The notes below the pieces were generated by a model. That model was not told the origin of the DNA and made no database searches. It saw only the letters and a program-made list of their open reading frames with translations. The translations under genes and the position numbers were made by a program. 64,000 nucleotides of DNA from Hermatobates lingyangjiaoensis (lineage: Eukaryota; Arthropoda; Insecta; Hemiptera; Hermatobatidae), in the NCBI GenBank assembly GCA_026182355.1, contig JAPFBL010000084.1:12632001-12696000 (forward strand). Reading direction: 5' to 3'. Positions 1 to 13,770 of the stretch are shown here, one piece after another (position 1 is the first letter of the stretch; the number at the start of each line of letters is the position of its first letter).

Positions 1-1619
1 TGGAGATGTAATTTGTAATGATATCAAGTATTGACATCTTTTTACGATGTCTTTTGGAACATTGATTTCCAAATTTTCGTTAAGGATTTATAGGCCATGA
101 CTTCCGAACAGATTTCAAATTTATAAATAGCTGCTTAATTTTCATTTCACCTGAATTATATTTATAAGCAGCAGGTGTCCCAGTGAACACCAGTGTGAAA
201 AACAATCATAGTAGTAAATGAATATTTAATTAACTATATGTTTTCGGATTTAATCTAAAGTCATTTATTTTGGAAATATTTTGCTATCTACATTTTTGGT
301 TGATAAATGTTACAGATTTATACGTAGGGACGACCTAAACAGTCTTCCACAGAGAACTCTTTTTCTTTTATTTATTTTTTCTTATATTAGAACTACCCGT
401 AGAAGGGTAACAAGTAATAGCGATGCATACTACATAAAGAAAATGAAATAGAAGAGAGAAGATACCATCCATTGGTAGTACTTCATTATCAGAGAACTGA
501 TCAAAATATAGCGTATTTTATTTATTAGTAACGTACATACAGAGACTAAGTAATCAAAAAAATATTCCAGAACTGCAACTTTTGATAATGTAACACTTTT
601 TTAAATTATAAATTAACCAAATTTTAGAAGGTTTTTGACTAAAAGAATGTTTTAAAAAAAAGGCCCTTCCCATACAAATTGGGTGTTTTCTGATCATTTC
701 TATAATGCGAGGGAATACACAGACTTAAAGATTGGCAGACATTTTATTTTGATGTTTATGGAGTACAATTACATTTATTTATCGTATGTCAGTTTAGAGA
801 TCCAATCTTACCCTTTATTATAGGGTTGTTTAATTAGAATTGACAAAAAGGAAACAACAAGAAAGCGGTAATAAAATTAATTTGCTGTAAATTTCCAGAT
901 AATGAGAAGTTAAGAAAGAGCCCCCACGCTTTTAATGTCGAAGGTTAAAAGGGAATCTGTCTTCATCTACCAGGTAACATCATTTACTTTGATTACTTTC
1001 ATGCTTTGCGGAATAATTCTTCTAAATTAAGTACTTCCTTCATCTTGTAGTAGAGAATATTGATGCTTAACTTCGCTTTATAAGACAATTTAAGAAGAAA
1101 AAAATGTGGGGTAGTCTTCATTAGGGAATAGTATAAATATTGTTGAAAAATATATTATTGCAATAACATTGAATAATTATTTAAAATTATGAATTACATT
1201 ACGCACAATATACAATATTAACAACAGGAGTAGCAAAGTGGGTATATTATGAGGTGCTGATTATAATATTGTCACAAATCAAAGCTTATCGCGTGCAATA
1301 TTTTGGAGAAGATCATTTCAAGTTTTTTTGTTCACAGGTCAGTGAGAAAATAACAATTTTGTTAATTCAGTGAAATTTTCTGAATAATAATACCATCAAT
1401 GCTTGCAGATTTGCTCATTTTTCTGCTTATTATTTACTTAGAAAAACATTTCTGCTTATTAACCATTATTCTCCACTTAAAATGTACAAATTTAATGAAA
1501 AATTACATAAATGTGAGAAAAAACTTTAACATTTTTTTTTCAATATGTCGTAAAAATAGTTTACTTTTCATTGTTTTCCTTTAATAAAGTTAAAGAATAA
1601 TGATAATAAAAAAAAATTG

Positions 1620-2130
1620 GTTTCATGATTTTGAGGAATTGACACGTTTTAAAGTCCCTGAAGTCAATTTAAAGTTTTGTGTGAGGTCAATGAGTATGCA
1701 CCCTAAACTTTGTGAACATGCTTTATAACAAGTTATAAAGTATTATATGAACACTATTTTTATTCCTCTAAACTACTAATTCTAGAAGGTTCAAATTTTG
1801 TAGTTATACGAAAGTGATAGTAATAAAAGGATAAAGTTTTTTAAGTGAAAAATTCAAACATGTTGGTTTATCATCGAATCTGAAAGGTTGTGAACTCGAT
1901 ACTGGTCACATAGTTTGAGGGGTCAAAATGAAATTATACACCAAAAAAAGCTCTTATAATAGGGGGTGGAGGAGAACTTGTATAATTTTTGTTGATTTTT
2001 TTTCAAAATAACAAAAAATTTAGTTACAGTACATTTTGTGATTCCAGAAAAAAAAAATTATCACTGATCTACAAGTAATAATATATTGAAACTTCGGATG
2101 TGAAATCGAGAATTATTATTACTATCATTA
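1620..2130. repeat. Dispersed repeat family E, diverged copy
   Basis: Weaker match to the second half of family E: ATTCCTCTAAACTACTAATTCTAG, GGTTGTGAACTCGATACTGG, TTTTTTTTCAAAATAAC followed by TTACAGTACATTTTGTGATTCC line up with 4437-4750. An additional scrap may lie near 3425-3560 (TTTTTTTCAAAAATG, CAGTAGAGGTACATTATAG). Confidence 0.55.
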
Positions 2131-4095
2131 TCTATTGAATTTTGCACCCAAAAAATTTATTATTCTTCAAAAAAAAAAATTGTAGCAATTTTGTTTTGTC
2201 AGTAGAGGCAATATATCTCTAGAAGTACTAAACTATAGTTCAAATAATGGCAACTCTCTCTTTTTATTGAATCTGTTTACACTAACTTAGAAATTGTATT
2301 AACATATTTAAAACTTAGTTATTTATTACATGTAAAAAATTGTTTCATTATATTCTAAAATGATAACAAAACACAAAACATAAAAAAATTTAAAAATTTC
2401 ATTTTTAAAACTATTAAAGGGAATAAAATGTGGGTTGTAAATTTTTACGCGCTATATCTAGATTTTAACGCCGTCTTTACTAGATAGTAAATATTTCGTT
2501 AAATAAACATAAGATAAGTATAAATATGCATAATATGTATAGTTATAAATTTGAAATAGATGTATGCAATCAAGTTAATAATCAGTATGATAATTTATTT
2601 AGTTGGTTTCTATAAAGTATGTGATTATAAAAGAAATATGTCTTGAAGTCTACACACATTTATGCATTTCGAGGTCCAAGGAACACATTTTGGATTACGC
2701 GTGTTCGGCTCTGTGGGTGTCTATAATTTATTTTTCTTTTCATAACGAAACTAGTCCTACTGTTTGAAAAATTCTTATAATGTTTGACAGACATTTAGTT
2801 ATAATTGTACAGATTTTTTAAAATTAAACTACTAAAATTAAAGCACTAAAATTTTATTTTTGTAGAAAATAATGTTATTGTTTTTAATTCTTAAAACATG
2901 TGAAATGCACTTAATTGATCTTTAAATTAAAAGTACTAATTTCAAACACTCTTGTAGTCACTCTAGAAAGTTTAAATTTTAATATGAATATTGGATTATA
3001 AAATTTTTCTAATTTTAGAATATTATAAAAAGAAATATTGCACTTGAAATAACAACAATTAGGTTTTCAGTAGCTTGTGAGATTATTTTATGCCAATGAA
3101 TATTTTCTTATTATTAATCAATTGATATATCCACTTTAATATAAATCAAAGTAATAAACTAACTGTTTATGAGTTTGATAATACTCGTAGGTCTATAGGA
3201 TAGACAACATAACTTATAGGAAATTTCACCCATAGCTTACCGTTACTAGGGAGCTCAAGTTTTTCATTACATTTGAATACATCATCAAAAACAAGCAGGA
3301 AAATATACAGAATTTATCAATAACAAAAAATGCCTGTTTTCCTTGAAAAATACTGCCCTTACGGATGATAATGAGATTAGACACAAAATAGATCTTTATA
3401 GCAAGAGAAAGGCCTGTATAGTTTCCCGTTGAGTTTTTTTCAAAAATGTTCTGTTTCAGTAGAGGTACATTATAGTATAGTTTTTAATTTAGAAACATGT
3501 TTTTAACGCTAAACTACAACCACTAAAATATTACACTATTCCATGTAGTATTCACCAAAAATTAGTTTACTACGAGAAAAACTGCAAGCATTTTGGTTCT
3601 TTGAAAGACACGAGATAGCCCTCGTACAACTCAGCAAGAAATATGACGTAAATAGTTAGTTGGGCTTGTTTATTTCAATATTGACACTGTTATCTAACTA
3701 GAGAAATATATTAAGCTTTTAAAAAATGGCTTTTTAAAAGTGGCAAAAATAAGTTAATTTGACATCTACAATGTATACATTTTAATGGATTATGAGAATA
3801 GAATACGGGAGTATACATTTCAGTGTAATACTACTGATGGTATGTGACTTTTGGACAGAGGTATTACAACCTTCTTTTGCACATAACAATTCGGATGTAT
3901 AATAATAGAAAAATTATAAGTTTATAATAAGCATGGTATTATCTGAAATCACGATATAAGGAGTATTTTTGAACCATCCATTAAAAAATAATTTCTGGCA
4001 TCTCAAAATATACATACCCATATCTTTTTGATGGCTGTATAAAGTTTATAATTTATAATGACAAAAGCTGTACATTTATATTTTTATATAAATTT

Positions 4096-4960
4096 GCAAG
4101 TTTTGAGGTCCACTAAATTTATTTTTACTTTACTATAAGTAAAGTATAGTGATCGTGAAAAAATTCGATCTCGAGACTTTAACGGAATTACATGTTTTGA
4201 GGTCCCAGAAGTCGTTTTACGAGGTTTTTGCGATGATGTCTGTGTGTGTGTGTGGGTGGGTGAGTGTGTTAGCATTGCTTGTTACCACGCTACGGTCCAG
4301 AATCCTTGATGGATCAAGTTGATATTTTACACAAAAATGGGCCCCATAAAGACGAATATCCCTATTGTTTGGGAAGAATTATGCATGATGGGAAAGTCAC
4401 TTTTTTTGCCTAAAACCGTTTTTTTTAAAACATTTATTTCTCTTAAACTGATAACCCTAGAGTTTTGAAATTTTGACATTATCTTTGAGGTTACAGATGC
4501 AACAAACGAAAAATATATTCAGAATTTTAAAACAACGGAAAATATTTTTTTCAATAAAATGTAAAAATTTTGACTTATAATTCCATCTCAAACCTTGTGA
4601 GAGCAATACAGCCATACTGTTTGACGGATCAAAATTAAAACTATGCCTAAAAATAGAACATTATGTGGAGAATGAGTTGAGATATTTTTTTTCAAAATAA
4701 CATTCGCTAGAGGGGCGTTACAGTACGATTTCTGTTTTCAGAAAATGTTTTTTTGACGCGAAACGGCTCATTAAAAAATAATGCAAATTTGACCAAAAAT
4801 GGAACAAAAAATTAGCAATTCATAAAAAAAAATCATGAAGTTTCAATTACGGGAAAAAGCAATAACGCTATAAAAACTGTTTGTTTATCCTAGACTAAGA
4901 ATAGTATATCCTGCTATACTTGTCGAATTTTTTATATTTTTTTACATTGTTTACATTGAC
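4096..4960. repeat. Dispersed repeat family E, copy
   Basis: Non-coding repeat of about 850 bp. Landmarks: CTATAAGTAAAGTATAGTGATCG, GTTTTGAGGTCCCAGAAGTCG, a (TG)n tract at 4242-4262, GATGGATCAAGTTGATATTTTACAC, GGGAAAGTCACTTTTTTTGCC, CATACTGTTTGACGGATC and TATAAAAACTGTTTG. The same landmarks in the same order occur at 46862-47880. No terminal repeats or coding frame were identified, so its class is unknown. Confidence 0.75.
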
Positions 4961-5999
4961 TTAGAAATTTTTTGAGCGAATCCACTGAGATAAAATTGAT
5001 ATTTATAAAGGAACAATTTAAATTGTTTATTGACTTATATGAGATGTAAGAGGAATAATATTGTGCAGGAAAATGATAACACTCACTCTGAAAAAATTCT
5101 TATATATGTTATTTGACAAAGGGGATGGAAAATGATCTTATTAAATACTAAGAAGCCATAAAATTCCCAGTATAATAATTCTGTAAAAAACCAAAAATGT
5201 AAAAGATAATTCAAAATTGAAATCTTTCGTTTAGAGATTAATATGTGTAATTATCGTACATCTTTAATTATAAATAATCTTAAAACAACATTTTCTTCGC
5301 TGTTTATGATGTTTTTCAGAGAAAAAAAGGGTATTTTCCTGTTTTAAATTTGAAGATTTTACTTTAATATTCAATGTAGAAGGATGTGAAGTAAACGATG
5401 TAAGAAATCCACTGGCTATTTGAACAAAAGCCATGTTCTCTTGTAGGAGAATATTTCGTATCAAGAAATGTTCCCTTTGGTTTTTCAAAAATGTTATTAC
5501 TGCTGTAGTTATACTAATGAAATTATTTGCATCAGCTGTGTGATGTACAAAAATAAGCATATATATTGATATGTCCTTCAATCACTATCTGTACTACCTC
5601 AGGAATGAAAGACTAATAATCATATCCCATTTAGAAGTTTACCTTATGCTTAAATGAGACGTTATGTGTTATATACTCAAGAAATTGGATATTAAGTTAC
5701 TTATAGTAAAGTTGAGTATAGGCTACTCCAGATTTTTTATAATGTTCATCTGCGTGTGAATGGGCAGGTGTCAATCGATAAGTTTGTAAAGCATTCTACA
5801 AGGCAACCTGTTTGACCAAATTTGTAACTTGGCATATTTTTATAGAATAATTATGTCTGTTATGTTATAAATTATAAATGGATATATCAACATAAAAATA
5901 ACTAAAATCACTAAATTCATTTCTATGACTAAGTAAGTACTTTTACTCCAAAATTTTAACCTCCTTTTGATAGTTACATTAAAATAAATCAACACTGTT

Positions 6000-6110
6000 G
6001 CTGTAGTGTGTGTTTGGTCTCCCTTACTTCGTTCTCCTGAGAAGGGTGAAACCGAAATATTAGAGACTGCAAATGTGCATTATTTCTCTCATTTGTGTTT
6101 TTTTAAATAA
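6000..6110. repeat. Diverged relative of foldback family B
   Basis: CTCCTGAGAAGGGTGAAACCGAAATATTAGAGACTG (6036-6071) follows GTTTGGTCTCCC and matches the core of family B with several substitutions. It stands alone, without TA tracts or a second arm, and looks older than the other copies. Confidence 0.55.
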
Positions 6111-7129
6111 ATTTGAACTGTTAGTATACCCAAATATTCAAATGTGTTGGTACAAAAAGATGTAAACATTTGTTTAAAAAAAACCTAAATATAGTAAAAC
6201 ACTTGAAGCACTATACAAATATAGTATATCATGTCCAATGTTTTATACAATTATGCGTATGTATGTCAGTAATTATTATGCGTTCTGTCTGAGTAATATT
6301 TAGACATTGTCCTGATAGATGATTCCTTGTTTTTTAGTTTTATGTATAATATACAATCTAACTCAGTTTGTAGCATACAGAAAAGAATAAATGACTAATA
6401 AGCAATATTTTTTTGAACAGCAGTTTTTCAAAAGGAGAATCTGAAGAGAAAATAATCAAGGGAGGCTTTTCTAGAAAAATTAAGCAAAACTTTGGGCTTC
6501 TGTTTTCTTCTGTGTTTAATCTTATTTTTAGTTTTGAATAAGTTTGGTTATCATTCATGCATTTTAAATGTTTAAAATCAATATCAATTTTAGCACTTAT
6601 TTTGGATTTCCACATCAACCGTAGTAAGTTTTCTGTTCCTTTCAGAAATATGCGTAACATTCTGTTATATTAATAGCTTTGACAAATATTATTGTATTTT
6701 TCAATCTTACTAAGTATTTAATTGTGTTTTCTGCGTTTTTTCAATTTCGCAAGTCCAATTTGATTATAATTAATGAATTTTAATATATATGTATGTATGG
6801 TATACATAGTACAACATTATGAGCGTTTCATAGAATAAGAATGAAATGAATCTGGGTTTGATCAGTTTTCCAAGTTCAAATCAAACATTCAATACTAACG
6901 TTTTTATTTTAAATAGTAAAGGTATATTAAAACATATTTTTCATATAATTAAAAATAGAAGAAATTAAGAAATTATTAAATATCAACAAATAGCCATATA
7001 ACAAATATAAAGTTAATTAACATATGTGGTGTTCAAAGAAATAAGCAAAGTGAATTGTAAAAAAGTACTCTAACTGGAACAAGTAAGAAAGTTTGAAAAC
7101 AAGTTGTGTATTTGTTTACTAAAAGTGTT

Positions 7130-7500
7130 GGACTGATTCTTGTCACTTGGCAGACCCTAATTAGAGCTGGTTTCATAATGATGTCAAGGTGGGTGGAGGG
7201 AAGACAGAAGGAAGGATGCGTCAAAAAGGGTAGTTGGCAGTGGCCTACCCCTGCACTAACGGAAATAATAAATCCCCAAACTCTAATAGGACTAATAGAG
7301 AGCAGCTCAACACATGCACACGTGTCTTCCTTTGATTTATGACCAGAGCAAATTCGACTTGTTTGCTACTTAGCTGTAACCACAGTGTTACCGTATAGAT
7401 GAATTGCTGCCTCCTCCATCTAATAGAGCTAATGGTGTTGTGTTCCTCCCCTTTCAACAAGTCCTTAACACACCCTATTAACACGGCTGCTCTTCCTATC
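7130..7500. promoter_or_regulatory. GC-richer non-coding block, candidate regulatory DNA
   Basis: A block with balanced composition and several homeodomain-type TAAT cores (CCTAATTAGAGC near 7157, GAGCTAATGG near 7425) among AT-rich neutral sequence. Overlapping frames on both strands reach 79 codons but show no codon bias or known motif. Regulatory function is an inference from composition and from its place near a developmental gene. Confidence 0.25.
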
Positions 7501-9103
7501 TTCTATTACCTTTTAAATGAAAGAAACATACATCTTTTTAATTTTTATTTTAAACTTATGTAAATTATAGGACGTTATATATTTGCAGATCTGAACATCT
7601 TTCATTCACATTGCCCATTAAATTAACATTTGAAATATATACTTATCAATAATAGATTTCAGTTGATTCCAGTAATTCTTTTTTCAAAAAGGCAGAAGTT
7701 AACTTATTTACAGTTTCAAATGTAGTAACTAAAAGTATAAATTAATAAATATTCATATTTAATTAGTGGTAATATTTATTACAATATAAGTAATATAGTA
7801 ATAAGGAATCATAAAGAACATTAGCATTAACAGTAGTAATCAAAAATAAATATCCCACCAATACACACTATCTCAAGACTCTTTCCTATGTTTTGTAATA
7901 ATAAGTTCTCTTTAATTAGCAGAAATCATATTACTACTTCTTTTTTTGTTGTTCTTTTGTGCTCCTCTTTTCAGTTTTCTATACACTGTAGTTTTTAAGG
8001 ACATCTCCAGTAAACTATTCAAAATCTGGGACATGAAAGGATGAAAAAATCTTGTTCCATTGACTCTAAGTCAGAGACAAGCAGACAATCAAAAACGGAT
8101 TCAGAGGAACTCTTAAAGAGTAAATTCGTAAAATTGTTTTGTTTTTTTTTTCATAGGCATTATAATATATAATAACCAAATAATGAACTGATGACATGTA
8201 TGAAAATAAAACAACTCTACTTAATTTAATCCAAAACATAACATATTTATATATCTCGCCATAATTCAGTTTTCATTATTCTACTGTTATTTGACGAAAT
8301 TATTACGATAAAGTGAAGAAAGATGTCCGTTTCAGAAGAACAGGCGCAAGACGTTGACACGCCCATATAATATTTGATTTAATCCTTTTAATAATTTCTA
8401 CTTTTTACTTTTCAAATTAACTCATAAAAAGCTATTTCAGATTTTAAAAAATTATTTTAAAACTAAATAATTCTATTCATCTCACTCTAAATTTTTTTTA
8501 AGTAGATGCAAAAATATGAACAAGTAGGACATGTAAAGATTATATCAAGCTCATTTTCAAAATTTATACTAAATATATCTATTAATTGTGATATAAGTTT
8601 ATAGGGCTATATTGCCTCTTACAACAATAAAATTAATTCACTTTTTCTTCCAATAATACTCATTTCAAATAGATGTCATATACAAAATTGTAAAATTTCA
8701 GTGTTACCAGTTAAGCCAAAGAAAAAAAAAATTTTTTTAAGTTTTTTTTTCCAAAAACTATACAGATCATCTTTCTATTACAGACTATTTTTCTGTCCAA
8801 TGTTATTCTCATTTGTAAACAGCGTCACCAGACCGTAATCAGAATCATTCATAAGCAAATTGTTTAACTTTTAGGCAAAACTGGCTCTTCTGTGATTGAG
8901 AAATCTGATAGTTTTCATAAGTTATTGATAATGAAAACATTTTCATAAGGGTAATATAGCTCAGCAAGTACACAGCTGATCTATATTGCAACAGCTATTT
9001 TTGGGTATAATATCAAAATGATTTATCAAAAGATGTGACCTGTTGCAAATCTACTATTGGATACTCACCTACCCATAAGAAATACACACATACAAACACA
9101 CAT

Positions 9104-9134
<31 letters not shown>

Positions 9135-10025
9135 ATAAATAAAATATTTTTTTAAAATAAAAAGAGAGAGAAAGTTAAACTAAAACTTCAAAAATGGACT
9201 CAGAAGACTTCAAAACAAGTTAATTCATCCTTATATTTCCTAAGAAAGTAGATAAGCAATAAAGTAGATGGTAGACAAACGATAAATGTAATAAATAATA
9301 CTCCAATAAGTTTTCAATTGATAGAAAAATATTCAAATATAATGCACGTACTGAACAGTTGATTAATAATTTTAGTTGGATTAACATAGGTCAGAGCTGT
9401 GAACACAACAGTGATATTTGTTCTTTTTAAAGTTTGGATTCTATGGTAAACAAGTTATTCTAAGTATTCGTTTGATGAAGAGTTTAGAGCCAGTGATAAA
9501 GATATTTGTGTCGTTTCGTTAAGATCTCTGTCACATTTCATCTTAAGTGACTGCCCACAGTCCAGAGAAGCTCTGATATTATTCTCCCGGACAAGAATAA
9601 TGTTTGTATTAGATTTATATATAGAATAGTCAGCATTAATATTTAAGAAGCCCTTGTTTTTTATTCACAGATAAAAATAGTTTCAATTAGCAGCAGCATC
9701 TGTATTGACCACTTTTTTGCTGAAGCTCTCTAGTTTCCTTACCACTCTGCGGTGAGACTCTGGTAGCTCCCAAAAAAGGTTAGCAAGGGACATGAACACA
9801 CACAATAACTTTGAGGTGAAACACAAAACAACCTGATCCACTTTTATAAAAAGCTTCAACAACTACACTTATTCAACAAAATATCTTATACTAACGAAAA
9901 ACTACTAACTCTACAGAAATTAACAAGTACAGATATTGTAAACTAGGCGAATAAAATACTACGAAAGAAAGCTACAACCAATCAATAACTACAAGCTTTT
10001 GCATGATGATGACGAATGACAGCCC

Positions 10026-10080
10026 TCTTTAAAATAGGAGAGTCCCTCTTATATAAACAGTCTCTCTTATTTTAAAGAAA
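10026..10080. repeat. Hairpin with TATA-like loop
   Basis: Arms CTTTAAAATAGGAGAG (10027-10042) and CTCTCTTATTTTAAAG (10062-10077) enclose TCCCTCTTATATAAACAGT. The surrounding block (9700-10180) is GC-richer than average and has no recognised coding content. A degraded LTR promoter is possible but not supported by a second copy. Confidence 0.6.
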
Positions 10081-10216
10081 GACTGCGCAACCTCTACATT
10101 CATTGGCAGAATAACTGAGGGTACGCAGGGTAACTAGTAGCTGGAGAGTTTCAACAACCGCATACCTAGATTCAACTTGACCTGAAAAACTTCATTTTTA
10201 TTGGTCACGAACTCAA

Positions 10217-10259
<43 letters not shown>

Positions 10260-10404
10260 AAATGGTCCAAACCAGACATATAAGTAACTGATGAAAAAGA
10301 GCAACAAGCCAGTCTCTTCCTGAAGACAAACTGTGGTTTGAAATATTGTTTCTAGTAAGTCTTTTCATTCTTTTAGTGTTACTCTTTTTATCATATATAT
10401 ATAT

Positions 10405-10600
10405 AGACCGTTGGGTCTCCAACAGTCGCTTCACAAGTGCGCTTGGTGTCCCTTTCTGAACTCTCTTGAAGACGGTTCAACCGAAAATTAGAGACAGTAA
10501 GTGTGTTTGTTTCTTAGTTCTGTGTTTGTGATTCATCGTGAAACGTTTGTTGTCCTTTTGGATCGTTTTCCTGTTTACAATATATATATATATATATAAT
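10405..10600. repeat. Foldback element family B, single arm
   Basis: Contains the central unit (CAGTCGCTTCACAAGTGCGC), CTTGAAGACGGTTCAACCGAAAATTAG at 10465-10490, and one outer arm (GATTCATCGTGAAACGTTTG) ending in (TA)n at 10580-10597. Another (TA) tract (10394-10406) marks the left edge. The LINE remnant begins at its right edge. Confidence 0.75.
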
Positions 10601-11690
10601 GTTTCCCAACCCGGGAAAGGATCCAACTCTAGCTAGTAACTACAGGCCTATATTAGCTCTACTTAGCTCTCTTAGTTCTCTAAGCAAGGTATTTGATGTA
10701 CTTTTACTCAAACACATCCAATTTTCTCCAATTTACAAATATCCAGTTTAGATACAAAAAGGGACACGGGTGTGTACAGGTACTGCGACGCTCCCTCATT
10801 TTTTGCACTAAGCTAAGCAAAGAAAGCTTAGTTCATACACCCTAACCATTGACCTTAGCAAGGACTTTGATTGCGTTTGGCACATAGGAATTGTTAAGAA
10901 ACTAGGTGACGCTGAGCTTACCCAATGGTTCCAAAGGATCGTTCACTCTTATCTAACTGAACGATCCTTTAGAGTCAAGCCTGAGACAGTTATACTCGCA
11001 GTGCAAGATTGCCCTATCCATTTCAACTTCTACTTATAGGACTATCTTAAGTGGAATAAAAATAACAGAAACATACAACCACTAGAGGGTATCTATGCAG
11101 ATGACATTTTGGTATCTTGCCGGTCGTGCTTCATTGATACCCCTCTAAGACAATTTCAACATGTTGACAGGATGGTGCAATTGACTAAGGGATGGAGGAT
11201 GAATATTAATCCATTCAAATGCACAATCACTGTCAAACTGCGCAAGAGACTCAGATGCACACCTACACTGGGCATTCACAAAATACAAATACCAGTTACT
11301 ACTACCTTTAGGCACCTTGGTGTTAACATCTATAAGAAAACGTGTTTAAAAGATCATGCTAGCTGCACCCTTGGCAAGGCTTATGGTACCAGGTGTGACA
11401 TTTGATATTTATTACGGCCTGGCTCTGGTCTCTCCCTTCGGACCAGGGTGAACCTATGTAAAGCATTTTTGAAGACAATCATCGCATATGGGATGACTGG
11501 GCCAAGCCGGTGGGTAAGCTGATGAGACGCATTTACGCGTTTCAGAATAAAACCCTCCTACTTATGCTGGGCGCATCACGCTACGCGACGAATGAGTTTC
11601 TCCATAGGTAGGTCAAGCTGTAGCATCTCTCCAGGTTTGTCCCTAAGATAGGCAGGAAAGAGACAGAATTCAGACTCATCCAGCCCTCTG
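10596..11690 (+). pseudogene. Jockey-like LINE reverse transcriptase, decayed
   Basis: Remnant of the pol reading frame of a non-LTR retrotransposon, which would copy element RNA into DNA at its insertion site. In order, on the plus strand and with frame changes, one can read NPGKDPTLASNYRPI near 10607 (fingers region of Jockey-type RTs), TIDLSKDFDCVWH near 10845 (the catalytic A box, with K where A is usual), IYADDILVS with the YADD catalytic box at 11094-11105, then FRHLGV near 11310 and, further on, ASRYATNEFLHR near 11575. The longest unbroken frame, from 11109, is only 98 codons. The endonuclease domain is missing: the left edge sits against a (TA)n tract at 10580-10597, so the copy is 5'-truncated or truncated by later insertion. 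Stops and frameshifts make it inactive. Confidence 0.9.
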
Positions 11691-12150
11691 ATTGTTGGCA
11701 TTCAAGGGCTATTACCCCAAGATTTGATACTGGAGGAGAAGTTGGGGATGGCCAGCACTGCGGCTGCTGCAGCAACGATCCTTCAGGGGACCTGGCATTG
11801 GGTGAATGTTGGCCAACAGTTGGGAGAGAAGGAGTACTTGCAATTAATATTGGTAATTATACCATTATTATTATTGTTTTATTATTGTTATATTATTAGG
11901 ATTAGTATTATTATTACATATATGACGATTATTAATAGTATTCTATACATTAGTGTAAATATTATTTAGTGTTATTCGTTTATGGTTATTTAAATAATTT
12001 GTAGTTTACTACTAGTAGTAATTTATTAGGTCTGATGTTTTACTATTATTTATTACTAGATGAAGAGGAAAAATAACCAGGGAGTACCTAGGCCTCTCTG
12101 TACGGCTACCCCAGTATAAAGATTCATTCATTCAATAATAGAAAATATTA
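11691..12150 (+). mobile_element. Probable 3' tail of the Jockey-like LINE
   Basis: Directly downstream of the RT remnant is a stretch rich in ATT/TTA trinucleotides (about 11845-12060), followed by a short GC-richer segment near 12090-12115 with CTGTACGGCTACCCCAGTAT and a repeated ATTCATTCATTC. The position fits the 3' untranslated end of the same element, but no clean target-site duplication was identified, so the right boundary is approximate. Confidence 0.5.
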
Positions 12151-12729
12151 ATAGATTATAAAAATTAAAAAATAAATGTAAAAATATGTGAAATATACCA
12201 AAAACTAAAACTATATATTAGAAAAGGAAGTAGTTGAAATACTGGAAGTAAGAGTAAAGCTAATACAGAATGGAAAGTTGAGGCCACAAGGTTAAATAAT
12301 AGCAATAATAATAAAAATTGAAAAGAAGTAAAAATAAAAATTATCTTTTGAGGTCTAGCCCCGATGTACTATGAGCCTTAATCAACAATATGTGTGCCTC
12401 CTCCGAAGCTCTAAGGGTCACGATATTATCGTCAGGGAAGTCTGTCACAGAATCTATACTCTGGAGCATTTATTAAAATTTGGACCGTGAAATTCGGTAT
12501 GGATTGAAGCAGGGAAATTAAAGTGGTTATTAACAGATCCTCTATGACCGTCCATTTGGAGGACATGCCTTAGTAGAACGAATAACAGCGAATACACTCC
12601 AGTTTGAAAACACCATTTTCAGGGGTGTGAGCAATGCTTAGCAAAAGGAAGTAAGAATGACGCAAAGGTGGTTGAGAAGCAGACAGGACAGGCGTCATCG
12701 GCGTTTGCAACTCTGCACCCGAGACCAAC

Positions 12730-12785
12730 GATTTGATTGTTCGACCGGTGACCATCTTCAAGTGAATGGACTGACTGATAGTAAT
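12730..12785. repeat. Solo arm fragment of family D
   Basis: GTTCGACCGGTGACCATCTTCAAGTGAATGGACTGACTGATA (12739-12780) resembles part of a family D arm (CTCGACCGG ... CATCTTCAAGAG ... AACTGACTG near 15914-15970). A second similar scrap, GCTCGACCGGTTCCTGAACA, is at 24685-24704. Confidence 0.5.
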
Positions 12786-12884
12786 GCTCACTTGAATAAT
12801 TTCTAAATTCTAAATCAATACAACTTCAATATAGTTTAACTAATTACACTAATACATATAATTAACTAATACAAATAGTATATG

Positions 12885-13190
12885 AAACAACGGAAAATTA
12901 GACTGATGAATATGATAAATGCTCAATATGTAAACTGAAATGTAAGGATTGTGATCATGCATATGTAGAACAAACCAGAAGTACTTTAAAGATTTAAAGA
13001 AAATCTATAGGCTATTTACATTATTTAAATAAATTAAATTATGTTAATAATTTATCTAAACATTGACATGAACCAGAAGGTATAGAAGATTGAATGGTGT
13101 AAACGACAGAACTAAAAGAAAAACGTCTTAATATAACAGGGTAATTGAAATATATAAAAATAAATATACAAACAATTTAATAAATCAACA
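12885..13190 (+). pseudogene. Penelope-like element fragment, GIY-YIG endonuclease region
   Basis: A decayed piece of the C-terminal part of a Penelope-like retroelement. On the plus strand the peptide KCKDCDHAYVEQTRSTLK (from about 12948) matches the Cys-containing start of the PLE GIY-YIG nuclease, where YVGQT is usual and G has become E. A further match, HEPEGIED followed by NITG and K-YI-like residues, follows near 13068-13160 after in-frame stops. The reverse transcriptase half is not adjacent, so this is an orphan fragment. The GIY-YIG domain in intact PLEs nicks target DNA during retrotransposition; this copy cannot make it. Confidence 0.65.
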
Positions 13191-13658
13191 AACAGACCAT
13201 TAAAGGTATATTTTATTTAAAGCACTAATAAAAATGAAAAGACAACTTGACCGACTTGACAATAAAGAATTAAATAGTATGGGAGAAAATTAGGTAAATA
13301 TAAATTAAAAATGATTTGTATAATAATAATATTAAATAAATAATAAAATAATAAAATCTAGTTACTATAGATATAGGGATCACATTTTTGGAGTTACACA
13401 TCCTTGAGGCAATAATACTACTTTAAAATTGACAACGTCAAAAACCGGTCAAGCAACTCCTGCTCTAGTATACGAAGTAAGCAAGGTATCACTTACTAAT
13501 GTAATGATTTCATAATGTATTGCTTTCATTCATCCAGGTTTATTCCTGTTCTTAATGTATGTATATGAGTTAGCTTCGACTACTCCCGGTGACTTCCTCT
13601 CCTGAGGATGACCGTTAAAAAAGTCACAATATATTTGTGTTTCTATCTGTTTTTAAAG

Positions 13659-13689
<31 letters not shown>

Positions 13690-13770
13690 AACAATCAAAC
13701 CACATTGATTATTATTTCAAGTGTTTATGTGAAATCATGTTTTATATATATATATATATGTATGTATATA

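Noticed and set aside
10262..10274. Candidate reverse complement of the VWF codons of the missing homeodomain exon
   Set aside because: The frame gives VWFG instead of VWFQN and has no acceptor before it.
10467..10496. Calling family B motifs catalytic hammerheads
   Set aside because: CUGANGA/CUUGAAGA and GAAA are present, but stem II leaves an unpaired C, and no stem III plus UH site could be drawn, so they are reported only as motif-like.
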